Positions 16,666-25,221 of a stretch of DNA of 58,974 nt are shown one piece after another. A program made the translations under genes and the position numbers. Each line of letters begins with the position of its first letter. Within the stretch, counting starts at the first letter, position 1. The stretch covers positions 1 to 58,974 of the forward strand of contig JAVHLI010000013.1 of NCBI GenBank assembly GCA_031082185.1. The letters are read 5' to 3'. The notes below the pieces were generated by a model. The model was not told the DNA's origin and did no database searches. It saw only the letters and a program-made list of their open reading frames with translations. The stretch is from a bacterium. Lineage in GTDB: Bacteria; Sysuimicrobiota; Sysuimicrobiia; Sysuimicrobiales; Humicultoraceae.

Positions 16666-17600
16666 TCCGGGCCGCATCCACCTGGATGCGCATCGCGCCG
16701 GAGGTTGCCGCCGCCCTCGACGCGGGCAGAGCGGTGGTGGCGTTGGAAAGCGCGGTGCTCTCGCACGGCCTGCCGGAAGCCCAGGCCCGCACTCTGACCT
16801 GCCGGCTTGATGAGATCGTTCGAAGCGCCGGAGCAGTTCCTGCTCTGGTCGCGGTGCGGGCGGGCCGCGTGGAGGTCGGGCTAGATCCTTCCGATGTGGA
16901 GTTCCTGCTCGCAACGGGCGTCGTGAAGATCTCCTCGCGCGACTTGGCTGCGGCCGTTGCGCGCCGGCAGTCCGGCGGTACAACGGTGGCGGGCACCCTG
17001 GCTGCCGCCCATGCCGCGGGTATTCGGGTGATGGCCACCGGAGGCATCGGTGGGGTTCACATCGGGGCCGAGGCCAGAGGGGACGTCTCGGCCGATCTGT
17101 TTGCGCTGAGCCGCTTTCCGCTGGTCGTCGTCTGCGCGGGACCCAAGGCGATCTGCGATCCCCACTGGACCTCCGAGGCCCTAGACAGCCTGGGGGTATC
17201 CGTTGTCGGCTTTCGCACCGATACACTGCCCGCGTTCCTGGCACGCTCCAGTGGAGTCGCGGTGCCGTGTCGGGTTGAGACCGCGCGCGAGGTGGCTGCG
17301 ATCGCGAAGGCCAAGGCAGAGATGCGCGACCCATCGGCGCTGCTCGTGGTGCAGCCTCCCCCCCCGGATGCCGCGATGGACGGGCAGGAGCTGGCCCGCG
17401 CCGTTGCCGCTGCTCTGGAGCGGGCCAGGGCAGCGGCGGTGGGCGGCGCAGCGCTGACCCCATATCTGCTGAGGGAGATCGCCGAGATCACCGGCGGGGA
17501 GGCTTTGACGGCCAACCTGGCGGTCCTGGAGGCCAACGCATCGCTGGCCGCCGCGGTGGCCGTGGGAATTTCCTGCTTGGGCAGGGACGCGCCGGACTGA
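16662..17600 (+). CDS. psuG: Pseudouridine-5'-phosphate glycosidase
   Basis: PsuG breaks the C-C glycosidic bond of pseudouridine 5'-phosphate to give uracil and ribose 5-phosphate. The 312-residue protein has the family markers: VVALESAVLSHGLP near residue 25, VKISSRDLAAAVAR near 88, GGTTVAGTLAAAH near 105, ATGGIGGVHIGAE near 125-137 and VVCAGPKAICD near 150-160, which holds the catalytic lysine. It is the last gene of the run, with 20 bases to the next gene. The enzyme acts on the product of the upstream kinase, giving a complete two-step pseudouridine breakdown. Confidence 0.95.
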   Translation: MIRAASTWMRIAPEVAAALDAGRAVVALESAVLSHGLPEAQARTLTCRLDEIVRSAGAVPALVAVRAGRVEVGLDPSDVEFLLATGVVKISSRDLAAAVARRQSGGTTVAGTLAAAHAAGIRVMATGGIGGVHIGAEARGDVSADLFALSRFPLVVVCAGPKAICDPHWTSEALDSLGVSVVGFRTDTLPAFLARSSGVAVPCRVETAREVAAIAKAKAEMRDPSALLVVQPPPPDAAMDGQELARAVAAALERARAAAVGGAALTPYLLREIAEITGGEALTANLAVLEANASLAAAVAVGISCLGRDAPD

Positions 17601-17620
17601 GAAGGAACAACACGGACAAA

Positions 17621-18427
17621 GTGACAACGCTGCCGCCGTCCAAGAACCAGTTGGGCGCCGCCGAGATCGGCGCCACCCTGCGCTCAGCGCGCGCGGCCCG
17701 CGGCATTTCCCTAGCCGAGATGCACACCCGCACGAAGATCAGCACCGACTACCTTGTCGCGCTTGAGGAGGGGCGATTGGGCGCGCTGCCTCCCGTTGCG
17801 TTCACCCGCGGGTTCCTGCGGACCGTGGCAGACGAGCTGGGGATCGATCCCGAGCCCATTGTAAGGAGCCTCAACGCGGCGATGGCAGCGGAGGGAGCAG
17901 CGCGGCCGGAAGGCTGGCGGCGTGTGGGATCGGCGATCGTTCCGGTCGCGTCGATGTCGCCGCTGAGGCGGCGGGTCATCTCCCTTGTGCTGGTGGCGTT
18001 CCTGGTAGTTCTCGCGGCGATCGTTCTCCTCACCCGGCAGCTGTGGGAGTTCGCGCAGCCCGTGCCGCCGGCCGCCCCATCGGTCATTGTAGCGACGCCG
18101 GCGGCCCCAGTTCCGATTCCATCTCCGGTCGTGGGACCGCCGGAGACGCAGATCCCCTCCGGCGCCCTGCCGGCGGACCAGGAAGTGACCGTCGAGGTGC
18201 GGGCTTCGGGCCGGTCGTGGCTGCTCGTGCAGACCGAGGCAGGGCCCCTCTTCGAAGGGTTCATCAGTGCCGGAGGAGTGATGCGGTGGCAGAGCCGGGC
18301 TCCGATCTCGGTCCGCGCGGGCAACGCTGGCGCCATTGCCGTGGTCGTGAACGGTGCCGCCCTGGGAACCTACGGGCGACCGGGCGAGGTTGTGGACCGA
18401 ACCTTCCGGCCGGGCGCACCGCCGTGA
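17621..18427 (+). CDS. RodZ-like helix-turn-helix membrane protein
   Basis: A 268-residue protein with RodZ architecture. An N-terminal HTH_25 domain (residues ~8-75, LRSARAARGISLAEMHTRTKIS) is followed by a basic stretch and one membrane segment near residues 115-140. After a Pro-rich linker comes a C-terminal DUF4115-like beta domain from about 185 onward. RodZ links MreB to the elongation machinery; the position just before cinA-recA matches Bacillus rodZ (ymfM). The start is GTG. The N-terminal helix-turn-helix in this family usually serves as a protein interaction domain. Confidence 0.85.
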   Translation: MTTLPPSKNQLGAAEIGATLRSARAARGISLAEMHTRTKISTDYLVALEEGRLGALPPVAFTRGFLRTVADELGIDPEPIVRSLNAAMAAEGAARPEGWRRVGSAIVPVASMSPLRRRVISLVLVAFLVVLAAIVLLTRQLWEFAQPVPPAAPSVIVATPAAPVPIPSPVVGPPETQIPSGALPADQEVTVEVRASGRSWLLVQTEAGPLFEGFISAGGVMRWQSRAPISVRAGNAGAIAVVVNGAALGTYGRPGEVVDRTFRPGAPP

Positions 18428-18454
18428 GAGGCGCCGGGGAGTTGTCAGGACGCT

Positions 18455-19693
18455 ATGCGCGCTGAGTTGATCTCCGTCGGTACCGAGCTGCTCCTCGGGC
18501 AGATCACCGACACAAACGCGACCTACCTGGCGAGGCTCCTGGCGTCGTGGGGCGTGGACCTGCTCGCAAAGCAGACCGTGGGCGACAACCTCGAGCGCGT
18601 CCGCGCAGCGGTGAGCCTTGCGCTGGCGCGGTCCGATCTGGTGATCACGACGGGAGGCCTGGGACCCACCGAAGACGACCTGACGACTGAGGCGGTGGCG
18701 CTCGCCGCGGGGCTGCCGTTGGTCCACCACGATGAGACCGCCGACCGTATCGCCGGCTTCTTTGCCCGACGCGGCCGGACGCCCACCGAGTCGGTCTTCC
18801 GGCAGGCCAAGATACCGTCAGGGGCGCAGGTCATTCCAAACCGAAGAGGCACCGCGCCGGGCCTGCTCGTCCCCATCGGCCGTCAGGTGGTCTTCATGTT
18901 TCCCGGTGTGCCGGCGGAGATGGAGGAACTGGTCGCCGATGGGCTGGTGCCGTGGCTGGCTGAGCGCGTGGGAGATGAGGTCATCCGGTCGCGCGTGCTG
19001 CGTATCGCCGGCATAGGTGAGTCGCTGGTCGAGGAACGGGTTAGGGATCTGGTCCACGGCGCCAACCCAACGGTGGCGCCGCTTGCCAAGCTGGGGGAGG
19101 TTCACCTGCGGATCACCGCCAAGGGCCCGCCCGCAGTAGTTGCCGCCCTGATAGACCAGACTGAAGCCGGCCTCAGGGAACGGCTGGGGGTTGCGGTCTT
19201 CGGTGTAGACGACGAGACGCTGCAGGCCGTGGCGGCCAGGCTGCTAATCGAGCGTGGACTGACCCTGGCAGTAGCGGAGTCGTGCACCGCGGGCGTGCTG
19301 GCCTCGCGGTTGACCGAGATCCCAGGCAGCTCGGCGTTCCTGCTGGCGGGGTTCGTAGCCTACAGCAACGAGGCCAAAGTGCGTGACCTCGGCGTGGAAG
19401 CAGAGCTCATCGCCGCGCACGGCGCGGTCAGCACTGAGGTGGCCAGGGCGATGGCCGAGGGTGCCCGGGCCCGAACGGGCGCCGGCATCGGCGTGGCCGT
19501 AACAGGCATAGCCGGTCCCGACGGCGGCACGCCTGCCAAGCCGGTCGGGCTGGTGTATCTCGCCATCGCCACGGACGCCGGCGCGCGCGCCGAGGAGGTA
19601 CGGTTCGGCGCCGAGGCGGGCAGAGCCGGGATACGCCACTTGGCCGCGCAGGCCGCGCTCAACCTTATCCGGCTCTCCCTGCTAGGGCGATGA
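18455..19693 (+). CDS. cinA: CinA: NMN deamidase / ADP-ribose pyrophosphatase family protein
   Basis: A 412-residue full-length CinA. The N-terminal COG1058 domain (MoaB/MogA fold) has ELISVGTELLLGQITDTNA at the start and TTGGLGPTEDDLTTEA near residue 65-80. The C-terminal PncC-type amidohydrolase domain (from ~255) contains AESCTAGVLASRLTEIPGSS and VAVTGIAGPDGGTPAKPVG. The family recycles NMN and repairs damaged pyridine nucleotides. The position before recA is conserved in many Gram-positive genomes, and in competent bacteria cinA-recA are co-transcribed. Here thpR intervenes and recA has its own promoter. Confidence 0.95.
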   Translation: MRAELISVGTELLLGQITDTNATYLARLLASWGVDLLAKQTVGDNLERVRAAVSLALARSDLVITTGGLGPTEDDLTTEAVALAAGLPLVHHDETADRIAGFFARRGRTPTESVFRQAKIPSGAQVIPNRRGTAPGLLVPIGRQVVFMFPGVPAEMEELVADGLVPWLAERVGDEVIRSRVLRIAGIGESLVEERVRDLVHGANPTVAPLAKLGEVHLRITAKGPPAVVAALIDQTEAGLRERLGVAVFGVDDETLQAVAARLLIERGLTLAVAESCTAGVLASRLTEIPGSSAFLLAGFVAYSNEAKVRDLGVEAELIAAHGAVSTEVARAMAEGARARTGAGIGVAVTGIAGPDGGTPAKPVGLVYLAIATDAGARAEEVRFGAEAGRAGIRHLAAQAALNLIRLSLLGR

Positions 19694-20280
19694 CGCTCTA
19701 CCGGACCTTCATCGCGATCGAGTTGAGCGACGAATCCCGGCGCTTGGTGGCCGAGTTGGCGGAGCGGCTGCGTGCGGCCGGGGCGACGCTTCGATGGATG
19801 AAGCCGGAGAACCTGCACTACACCCTGTCTTTTCTGGGAGAGATACCGGCCGCGCAGGTGGCCCGCGCGGTCGTCGCAACGCGCAGTGCGGTCGGCCGGA
19901 CCATGCCCTTTCCCGTGTCAATCGGCGGCCTGGGCGCCTTTCCAGGTTTGGAGCGGCCCCAGGTGATCTGGGTCGGGTGCACCGAGGGGTCTGAAGCCCT
20001 TGGGCGCCTGTCCGGGGAGGTGAAAGCGGCGCTGGACCGGGAGCGCCTTCCGTCAGATCCCAAACCCTTCCGCCCCCATCTGACCCTGGGCCGCGTGAAA
20101 GACAACCGGCAGTGGGGAGAGCTGGTGCGGGCCGTCCGGTCGCACCGCGATGCCGCGATCGGTGTGGAGTGGGTGAGGACCGTTACCGTTATGGAAAGCC
20201 GGCTGACGCCTGACGGTCCGGTCTACACGCCTCGAGAGAAGGTCCTGTTGGGCCACGGGTTGAACTCCACGGGTACATAA
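19690..20280 (+). CDS. thpR: RNA 2',3'-cyclic phosphodiesterase
   Basis: A 196-residue two-histidine phosphoesterase formerly called 2'-5' RNA ligase. The two catalytic HxTL motifs are HYTL at residues 43-46 and HLTL near residue 130. It opens RNA 2',3'-cyclic phosphates. The gene overlaps the cinA stop by four bases (ATGA), so it is translated with cinA. The recA promoter begins about 45 bases after its stop. Confidence 0.93.
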   Translation: MTLYRTFIAIELSDESRRLVAELAERLRAAGATLRWMKPENLHYTLSFLGEIPAAQVARAVVATRSAVGRTMPFPVSIGGLGAFPGLERPQVIWVGCTEGSEALGRLSGEVKAALDRERLPSDPKPFRPHLTLGRVKDNRQWGELVRAVRSHRDAAIGVEWVRTVTVMESRLTPDGPVYTPREKVLLGHGLNSTGT

Positions 20281-20325
20281 GCCCCAAATCTGGTATATCG
20301 GTCAGGTGGGTGCGCTATTGCAGGA

Positions 20326-20354
20326 TTGACAGGCGAACATTTGTTTGGTATTCT
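20326..20354 (+). promoter_or_regulatory. recA promoter with overlapping LexA operator
   Basis: TTGACA (20326-20331) and TATTCT (20349-20354) are 17 bases apart. The spacer contains CGAACATTTGTTTG at 20334-20347, which matches the Gram-positive SOS box CGAAC-N4-GTTYG. LexA bound here would cover the spacer and block RNA polymerase. The same operator type precedes lexA at 46308-46321, which supports both. It should drive recA, recX, the helicase-nuclease and rmuC. Confidence 0.88.
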
Positions 20355-20386
20355 CTGGTCACCGCGTCACAGGGAGGTTGGAGGAG

Positions 20387-21487
20387 ATGACTGAGCGCCA
20401 ACGGGCTCTGGACCTGGCCCTCTCCCAGATAGAGAAGCAGTTCGGCAAGGGCTCCATCATGAAGCTGGGCGAAGCCAGCGCGAGGCTCCAGGTAGAGGTC
20501 ATCTCGACCGGGGCCCTAGGTCTCGATCTGGCGCTGGGCGTCGGCGGCGTTCCCAGGGGACGCGTGGTCGAGATTTACGGCCCGGAGGCGTCGGGCAAGA
20601 CCACGCTCGGCTATCACATCATTGCAGAGGCACAACGCGAAGGGGGCGTCGCGGCGTTTATTGACGCCGAGCACGCACTCGATCCTACCTATGCCAAGGC
20701 AGTGGGGATGGACGTAGACAACCTGCTCCTCTCCCAGCCCGACAGCGGTGAGCAGGCCTTGGAGATAGCCGAGACCCTCGTGCGCAGCGGCGCCGTGGAC
20801 GTCGTCGTTGTGGACTCGGTGGCCGCCCTGGTGCCGCGCGCGGAACTGGAGGGCGAGATGGGCGATGCCCACGTCGGGCTGCAGGCGCGCCTCATGTCGC
20901 AGGCCCTCCGCAAACTGGTCGGCACCATCAGCCGGTCGCGCACGATCGTGGTGTTCATAAACCAGCTCCGCGAGAAGATCGGGGTGATGTTCGGAAATCC
21001 GGAAACCACCACGGGTGGCAGGGCGCTCAAGTTCTACTCGTCGGTCCGCATGGAAATCCGCAGGATCGAGAACATCAAGAGCGGGGACGAGGTCAAGGGG
21101 ATTCGGGCGCGTGTCAAGGTCGTCAAGAACAAGGTCGCCCCTCCGTTTCGCGATGCGGAGGTGGACATCATCTACGGCCATGGGATCTCACGCAGCGCCA
21201 GCATCCTCGATGTGGCCACGGCGATGGGCCTGGTCCAGCGTTCGGGGGCCTGGTTCACATACGGCGATCTGCGCCTGGGACAGGGGCGCGACAACGCGCG
21301 TGAGTTCCTGGACAGCAACGCCGAGGTGGCCAGCGAGATTGACCGCCGCGTGCGCGAGGCCCGTGGGCTGCTTCGCACCAAGGAAGCCGCGGCGGTTCCA
21401 CCGGCTGAGCCGGAAGCCCGACAAGCTGCGGCTGCTGCCCGCCCTGCGCCGGTGGCACGCCTGGTGCCGGCGAAACCCCGAGGGTAG
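20387..21487 (+). CDS. recA: Recombinase A
   Basis: A 366-residue RecA. Walker [10 protein letters not shown] lies at residues 65-73, Walker [10 protein letters not shown] near 150, and the DNA-binding loop L2 near 200-218 contains [21 protein letters not shown]. The C-terminal tail is Ala/Pro-rich and not strongly acidic. The ATG at 20387 is chosen because GGGAGG precedes it and the protein start matches family members; an ATG at 20345 lies inside the promoter. RecA drives strand exchange and LexA self-cleavage. First gene of the SOS-regulated operon. Confidence 0.98.
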   Translation: MTERQRALDLALSQIEKQFGKGSIMKLGEASARLQVEVISTGALGLDLALGVGGVPRGRVVEIYGPEASGKTTLGYHIIAEAQREGGVAAFIDAEHALDPTYAKAVGMDVDNLLLSQPDSGEQALEIAETLVRSGAVDVVVVDSVAALVPRAELEGEMGDAHVGLQARLMSQALRKLVGTISRSRTIVVFINQLREKIGVMFGNPETTTGGRALKFYSSVRMEIRRIENIKSGDEVKGIRARVKVVKNKVAPPFRDAEVDIIYGHGISRSASILDVATAMGLVQRSGAWFTYGDLRLGQGRDNAREFLDSNAEVASEIDRRVREARGLLRTKEAAAVPPAEPEARQAAAAARPAPVARLVPAKPRG

Positions 21488-21505
21488 CCAACGGAGCGCG
21501 GCCCT

Positions 21506-22183
21506 GTGGATGGAACCGTGAACCCGCGCGTGGCGCGCCTGCGGGCTTCTGCGCGTGACCCAGGGGTCTGCCAGGTAGAGATCGAGGGCGTCGGCCGGTT
21601 TCGGATAGACGCCCGGACCGTTGGCGCGCTTGGCCTGGCCGAGGGCCGGCATATTGCCCCGGACGCGGTCGCCCGACTTGCCGGCGCCGCGGAGCGCCAG
21701 AGGGCCAGGGCCGTGGCCCTGGGCCTTCTGCAACGGCGGCTGCGCAGCCGCGCGGAGTTGGAAGCCGCGCTGCGCCGGCGGGGAGTGCCGCGAGAGGAAG
21801 CACTGGCCGTCATCGGCGAACTGGCGCGGTCGGGGTGGATAGATGATGCACGGTTCGCGCGCGCGTGGATCGCCGACCGCCTGACGCTGCGGCCCAGCGG
21901 TGCGCGGAGGTTGCGGGCGGAATTGGCGGCGCGCGGCGTGGCGCCCGCGGTGATCGCCGAGGCGCTGGGGGCCCAGTTGCTTCCGGAACAAGAGGAGGCC
22001 CTGGCGCTGCGCCAGGCAGAGGATCGCCTGCGGCGCCTCCAGGGGTTTCCACCACAGGCGGCGCGGAGGCGTCTGGTGGGATGGTTGCAGCGCCGCGGCT
22101 ATTCGGCCGGTACGATTGCACGCACTCTGCGGAAGGTGGGACCGCTCAGCGCGGGCAGCCCTGATGACGATCCCTCAGACTGA
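21506..22183 (+). CDS. recX: Regulatory protein RecX
   Basis: A 225-residue RecX-like protein with repeated three-helix modules. The N-terminal 55 residues resemble the extension found in Firmicutes RecX. Recognisable segments are LLQRRLRSRAELEAALRRRGV, GWIDDARFARAWIADRL and the last repeat with RLQGFPPQAARRRLVGWLQRRGYS. RecX modulates RecA filament growth. It starts with GTG at 21506 (GTG 21518 is an alternative), 18 bases after recA, and its end overlaps the helicase gene by 20 bases. Confidence 0.92.
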   Translation: MDGTVNPRVARLRASARDPGVCQVEIEGVGRFRIDARTVGALGLAEGRHIAPDAVARLAGAAERQRARAVALGLLQRRLRSRAELEAALRRRGVPREEALAVIGELARSGWIDDARFARAWIADRLTLRPSGARRLRAELAARGVAPAVIAEALGAQLLPEQEEALALRQAEDRLRRLQGFPPQAARRRLVGWLQRRGYSAGTIARTLRKVGPLSAGSPDDDPSD

Positions 22184-25100
22184 ATCAGGACGGCAGCCAC
22201 CGGGCCAACTGTCCCTTGACCTGGCGTCTGGAGATCACGCGCGGGCGCTGGAGGGCCTCACCCCCAGCCAGCTTGCCGCGGTAACCCACGGCGAAGGTCC
22301 CCTGCTGATCGTGGCCGGCGCAGGCACGGGGAAGACGACGGTTGTCACGCGGCGCATCGCATGGCTGATCGCCAGCCGGCGCGCGCGCCCCTCTGAGATC
22401 CTCGCGCTGACGTTCACCGACAAAGCGGCCGGGGAGATGGAGGCGCGCGTGGACCAGCTCGTGCCCTACGGCTATGTGGATGCGTGGATCAGCACGTTTC
22501 ACGCCTTCGGCGACAGGGTACTGCGCGAGCAGGCGCTTGAAGCCGGGCTGGTGCCTGATTTCCGGGTGCTGTCACGGCCCGAGCAGTTCATCTTCGCCCG
22601 CGACCGGCTCTTCGAAATGCCGTTGGAGAGGTACAGGCCTCTGGGCGATCCGACGCGGTACATTGACGCGTTGCTCACCCTGATCGCCCGCGCAAAGGAC
22701 GAGGATATATCCGCGGAGGCTTACGAGGCGTTCGCGGAGCGCCTGGTCCGGGATGGTGAAGCGGGCGGCGACGGATCGGAGCCGGGGGAGGACGCCGGAG
22801 CGCACCGCGAGCTTGCCAGGACCTACGCGGCCTACCAGCGCCTGCTGCGGGAGGCGGGCCGGGTGGATTTCGGCGACCTGATCTCGATTCCCCTCCAGTT
22901 GTTCCGCGACCGTCCCGATATCCTGCGGCGGTATCAGGAGCGATTTCGCTACATCCTGGTGGATGAGTTCCAGGATACGAACCACGCGCAGTTTGAGCTC
23001 GTAAAACTCCTGGCCGCGGCGCACCGCAACCTCACGGTGGTGGGGGACGACGATCAGGCGATCTACAAGTTCCGCGGCGCGGCGATCAGCAACATCCTGG
23101 GGTTTGCGGCCGCATATCCCGCAGCCGCACAGGTGGTGCTTACCGACAACTTCCGGTCGCCCCAGACGGTGCTGGACGCGGCCTACCGCCTGATCCAGCA
23201 CAACAACCCGGATCGCCTGGAGGTGCGCAACCAGCTCGACAAACGGCTTATTTCCCGTACCCCCGACGGCCCGCCTGTCAGACACCTCCACCACGATACC
23301 CTCACCAGCGAGGCCGACGCCGTGGCAGAGGCTATCGTTGGTCACATCCAGGCGGGCGGGCGGGCGAGGGACTGCGCGATTCTGGTGCGGGCCAACCGCG
23401 ATGCCGATCCGTTCATGCGGGCCCTGAACCTTCGGGGAGTCCCCTGGTGGTTCTCCGGAACGCGCGGGCTCTACGACCGCGAGGAGATCCGGGTGGCGCT
23501 GGCGTTCCTGCGCGTCCTGGCCAGCCCCGCCGACAACCTGAGCATGTACTACCTGGGCACGTCGGGCCTCTATATGGTCAACGGCACCGAAATGGCGCTG
23601 GCACTCAACCAGGCGAACCGGCGCCACAGGTCGCTGGAGCACACCTTCCGGAACCTGCACACGGCCCCCGAGCTCAGTGCCGAGCTGTCCCCTGAGAGCA
23701 GGGCCTCCATTGCCCGCCTCCTCGAGGACCTGGACGAGATGCGCGCGCTGATGCGCCACCACCCCACAGGGCGCGTGCTGTACGAGTATCTGGTAACGCG
23801 CACGGGCTACATCCGCCGCCTGGCCACCTCCGAGCAGCCCGGCGACGAGGTGAAGGTGGCGAACCTGGCTCGTCTTTTCGACATCGTGGCACGCCACGGC
23901 GAGGTCGCCGTGTACGATCGGGTGCCCGAGTTCGTGCGTCGCATGGAGGACCTGATCGCGGCCGGCGACGATCCTCCGTCTCAGGATCCCGATCCGGAGT
24001 TCGATGGTGTGCAGATACTAACCGTGCACAAGGCCAAGGGACTGGAGTTCCCGGTGGTGTTCCTGGTCAACTGCGTTGCCGACCGTTTTCCGTCGCGCGG
24101 CCGCTCCGAGCCCCTGCAGATTCCCGACGAGCTGGTGCGGGACAAGGAAGTCCTGCCTTCGGGGGACGGCCACCTGCAAGAGGAGCGGCGGTTGTTCTAT
24201 GTGGGCATGACGCGGGCGAAGCAACGGCTGGTGTTTACGAGCGGACGGGACTACGGGAATGCCCGTCCTCGCAAGCTCAGCCGGTTCATCCTGGAGGCCC
24301 TGGATGAACCGACGATCGACCAGGTGGTGTTTCGGGCCTCGGCGATCGAGGCCATCCAGAGGCACGCCCCTCCCGTGGACGTGCCCCCGTCGCTGCCGGG
24401 CATTCTCCCGCCGGAGGCGCCCGTCAACCTATCGTTCCGCCAGGTGGACGACTACCAGATCTGCCCGTTGAAGTACAAGTACGCGCACGTGCTGCGCGTA
24501 CCGCTGCTGCGTGACCACCGCGTAGTATACGGTGCGGCCGTTCACGCCGGGGCCATGGAGTACAACCGGCGGTGCGCGCGGGGACAGCCGATCGATTCCA
24601 AACATCTGATCCAGGCATTCGAGCGTGCCTGGGCGGCCGAGGGGTTCATCAGTCGCGAGCACGAGGACCAGAGGATGGCCGAAGGACGGGAGGTCCTGCG
24701 AACCTTTCTCGCGTTCCAACAGGCGTCCGGTACGGTTCCGACCATGGTCGAAGCCAAGTTCGCGGTTCAAGCCGGCAGCACGCGGGTGCGGGGCCGGTGG
24801 GACCGCGTTGACCTGCGCGGCGGGGCGGCTTCCGGGGGTGCCAACGAGGTAGTCATTATTGATTTCAAGACCACCGATGTGCGGGCTCAGAAGGACGCCG
24901 ACCGCAGGGCGAAGGAGAGTCTGCAGCTCGACATCTACGCGCTCGCCTACCGGCATCACTACGACCGCGCCCCCGACCGGTTGGAGCTCCACTTCCTGGG
25001 GCCCAGGCACGTGCTCGTGGGAACCGCCGCTCCCACCCAGGCGAAGCTCGACGCCGCGGCCGAGGCGATCGAACAAGCGGCCGCCGGCATCCGCAGCCAG

Positions 25101-25187
25101 GAGTTTGTCGCGACCCCGGATTACTACCGGGCATGCCGGTACTGCGCCTTTGCCTCTATCTGCCCGTACACGGCAAAGGAGGACTAA
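22164..25187 (+). CDS. UvrD-type helicase fused to Fe-S PD-(D/E)XK nuclease (AddA/Adn-like)
   Basis: A 1007-residue repair enzyme. The helicase part is complete: Walker A AGAGTGKTT near residue 50, DEFQDTNHAQ near 265, GDDDQAIYKFRGA near 293, VHKAKGLEFPVVF near 620 and YVGMTRAKQRL near 682. From ~755 a RecB/Cas4-like nuclease follows, with IDFKTT near 900 and a downstream QLDIYALAY. A cysteine in YQICPLKYKY and CRYCAFASIC near the C terminus form the four-cysteine set of an iron-sulfur nuclease. It lies between recX and rmuC downstream of the LexA-controlled recA promoter, so a role in double-strand break processing is likely. The family is close to actinobacterial AdnA/AdnB, but I cannot assign it to one. 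Confidence 0.9.
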   Translation: MTIPQTESGRQPPGQLSLDLASGDHARALEGLTPSQLAAVTHGEGPLLIVAGAGTGKTTVVTRRIAWLIASRRARPSEILALTFTDKAAGEMEARVDQLVPYGYVDAWISTFHAFGDRVLREQALEAGLVPDFRVLSRPEQFIFARDRLFEMPLERYRPLGDPTRYIDALLTLIARAKDEDISAEAYEAFAERLVRDGEAGGDGSEPGEDAGAHRELARTYAAYQRLLREAGRVDFGDLISIPLQLFRDRPDILRRYQERFRYILVDEFQDTNHAQFELVKLLAAAHRNLTVVGDDDQAIYKFRGAAISNILGFAAAYPAAAQVVLTDNFRSPQTVLDAAYRLIQHNNPDRLEVRNQLDKRLISRTPDGPPVRHLHHDTLTSEADAVAEAIVGHIQAGGRARDCAILVRANRDADPFMRALNLRGVPWWFSGTRGLYDREEIRVALAFLRVLASPADNLSMYYLGTSGLYMVNGTEMALALNQANRRHRSLEHTFRNLHTAPELSAELSPESRASIARLLEDLDEMRALMRHHPTGRVLYEYLVTRTGYIRRLATSEQPGDEVKVANLARLFDIVARHGEVAVYDRVPEFVRRMEDLIAAGDDPPSQDPDPEFDGVQILTVHKAKGLEFPVVFLVNCVADRFPSRGRSEPLQIPDELVRDKEVLPSGDGHLQEERRLFYVGMTRAKQRLVFTSGRDYGNARPRKLSRFILEALDEPTIDQVVFRASAIEAIQRHAPPVDVPPSLPGILPPEAPVNLSFRQVDDYQICPLKYKYAHVLRVPLLRDHRVVYGAAVHAGAMEYNRRCARGQPIDSKHLIQAFERAWAAEGFISREHEDQRMAEGREVLRTFLAFQQASGTVPTMVEAKFAVQAGSTRVRGRWDRVDLRGGAASGGANEVVIIDFKTTDVRAQKDADRRAKESLQLDIYALAYRHHYDRAPDRLELHFLGPRHVLVGTAAPTQAKLDAAAEAIEQAAAGIRSQEFVATPDYYRACRYCAFASICPYTAKED

Positions 25188-25221
25188 CCTGCCCTCGGGC
25201 AGGTGAGAGAGGCGGGCTCGC

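Noticed and set aside
22572..23897. Long minus-strand open frame opposite the helicase gene
   Set aside because: The plus strand encodes clear helicase motifs throughout, so this is a shadow frame.
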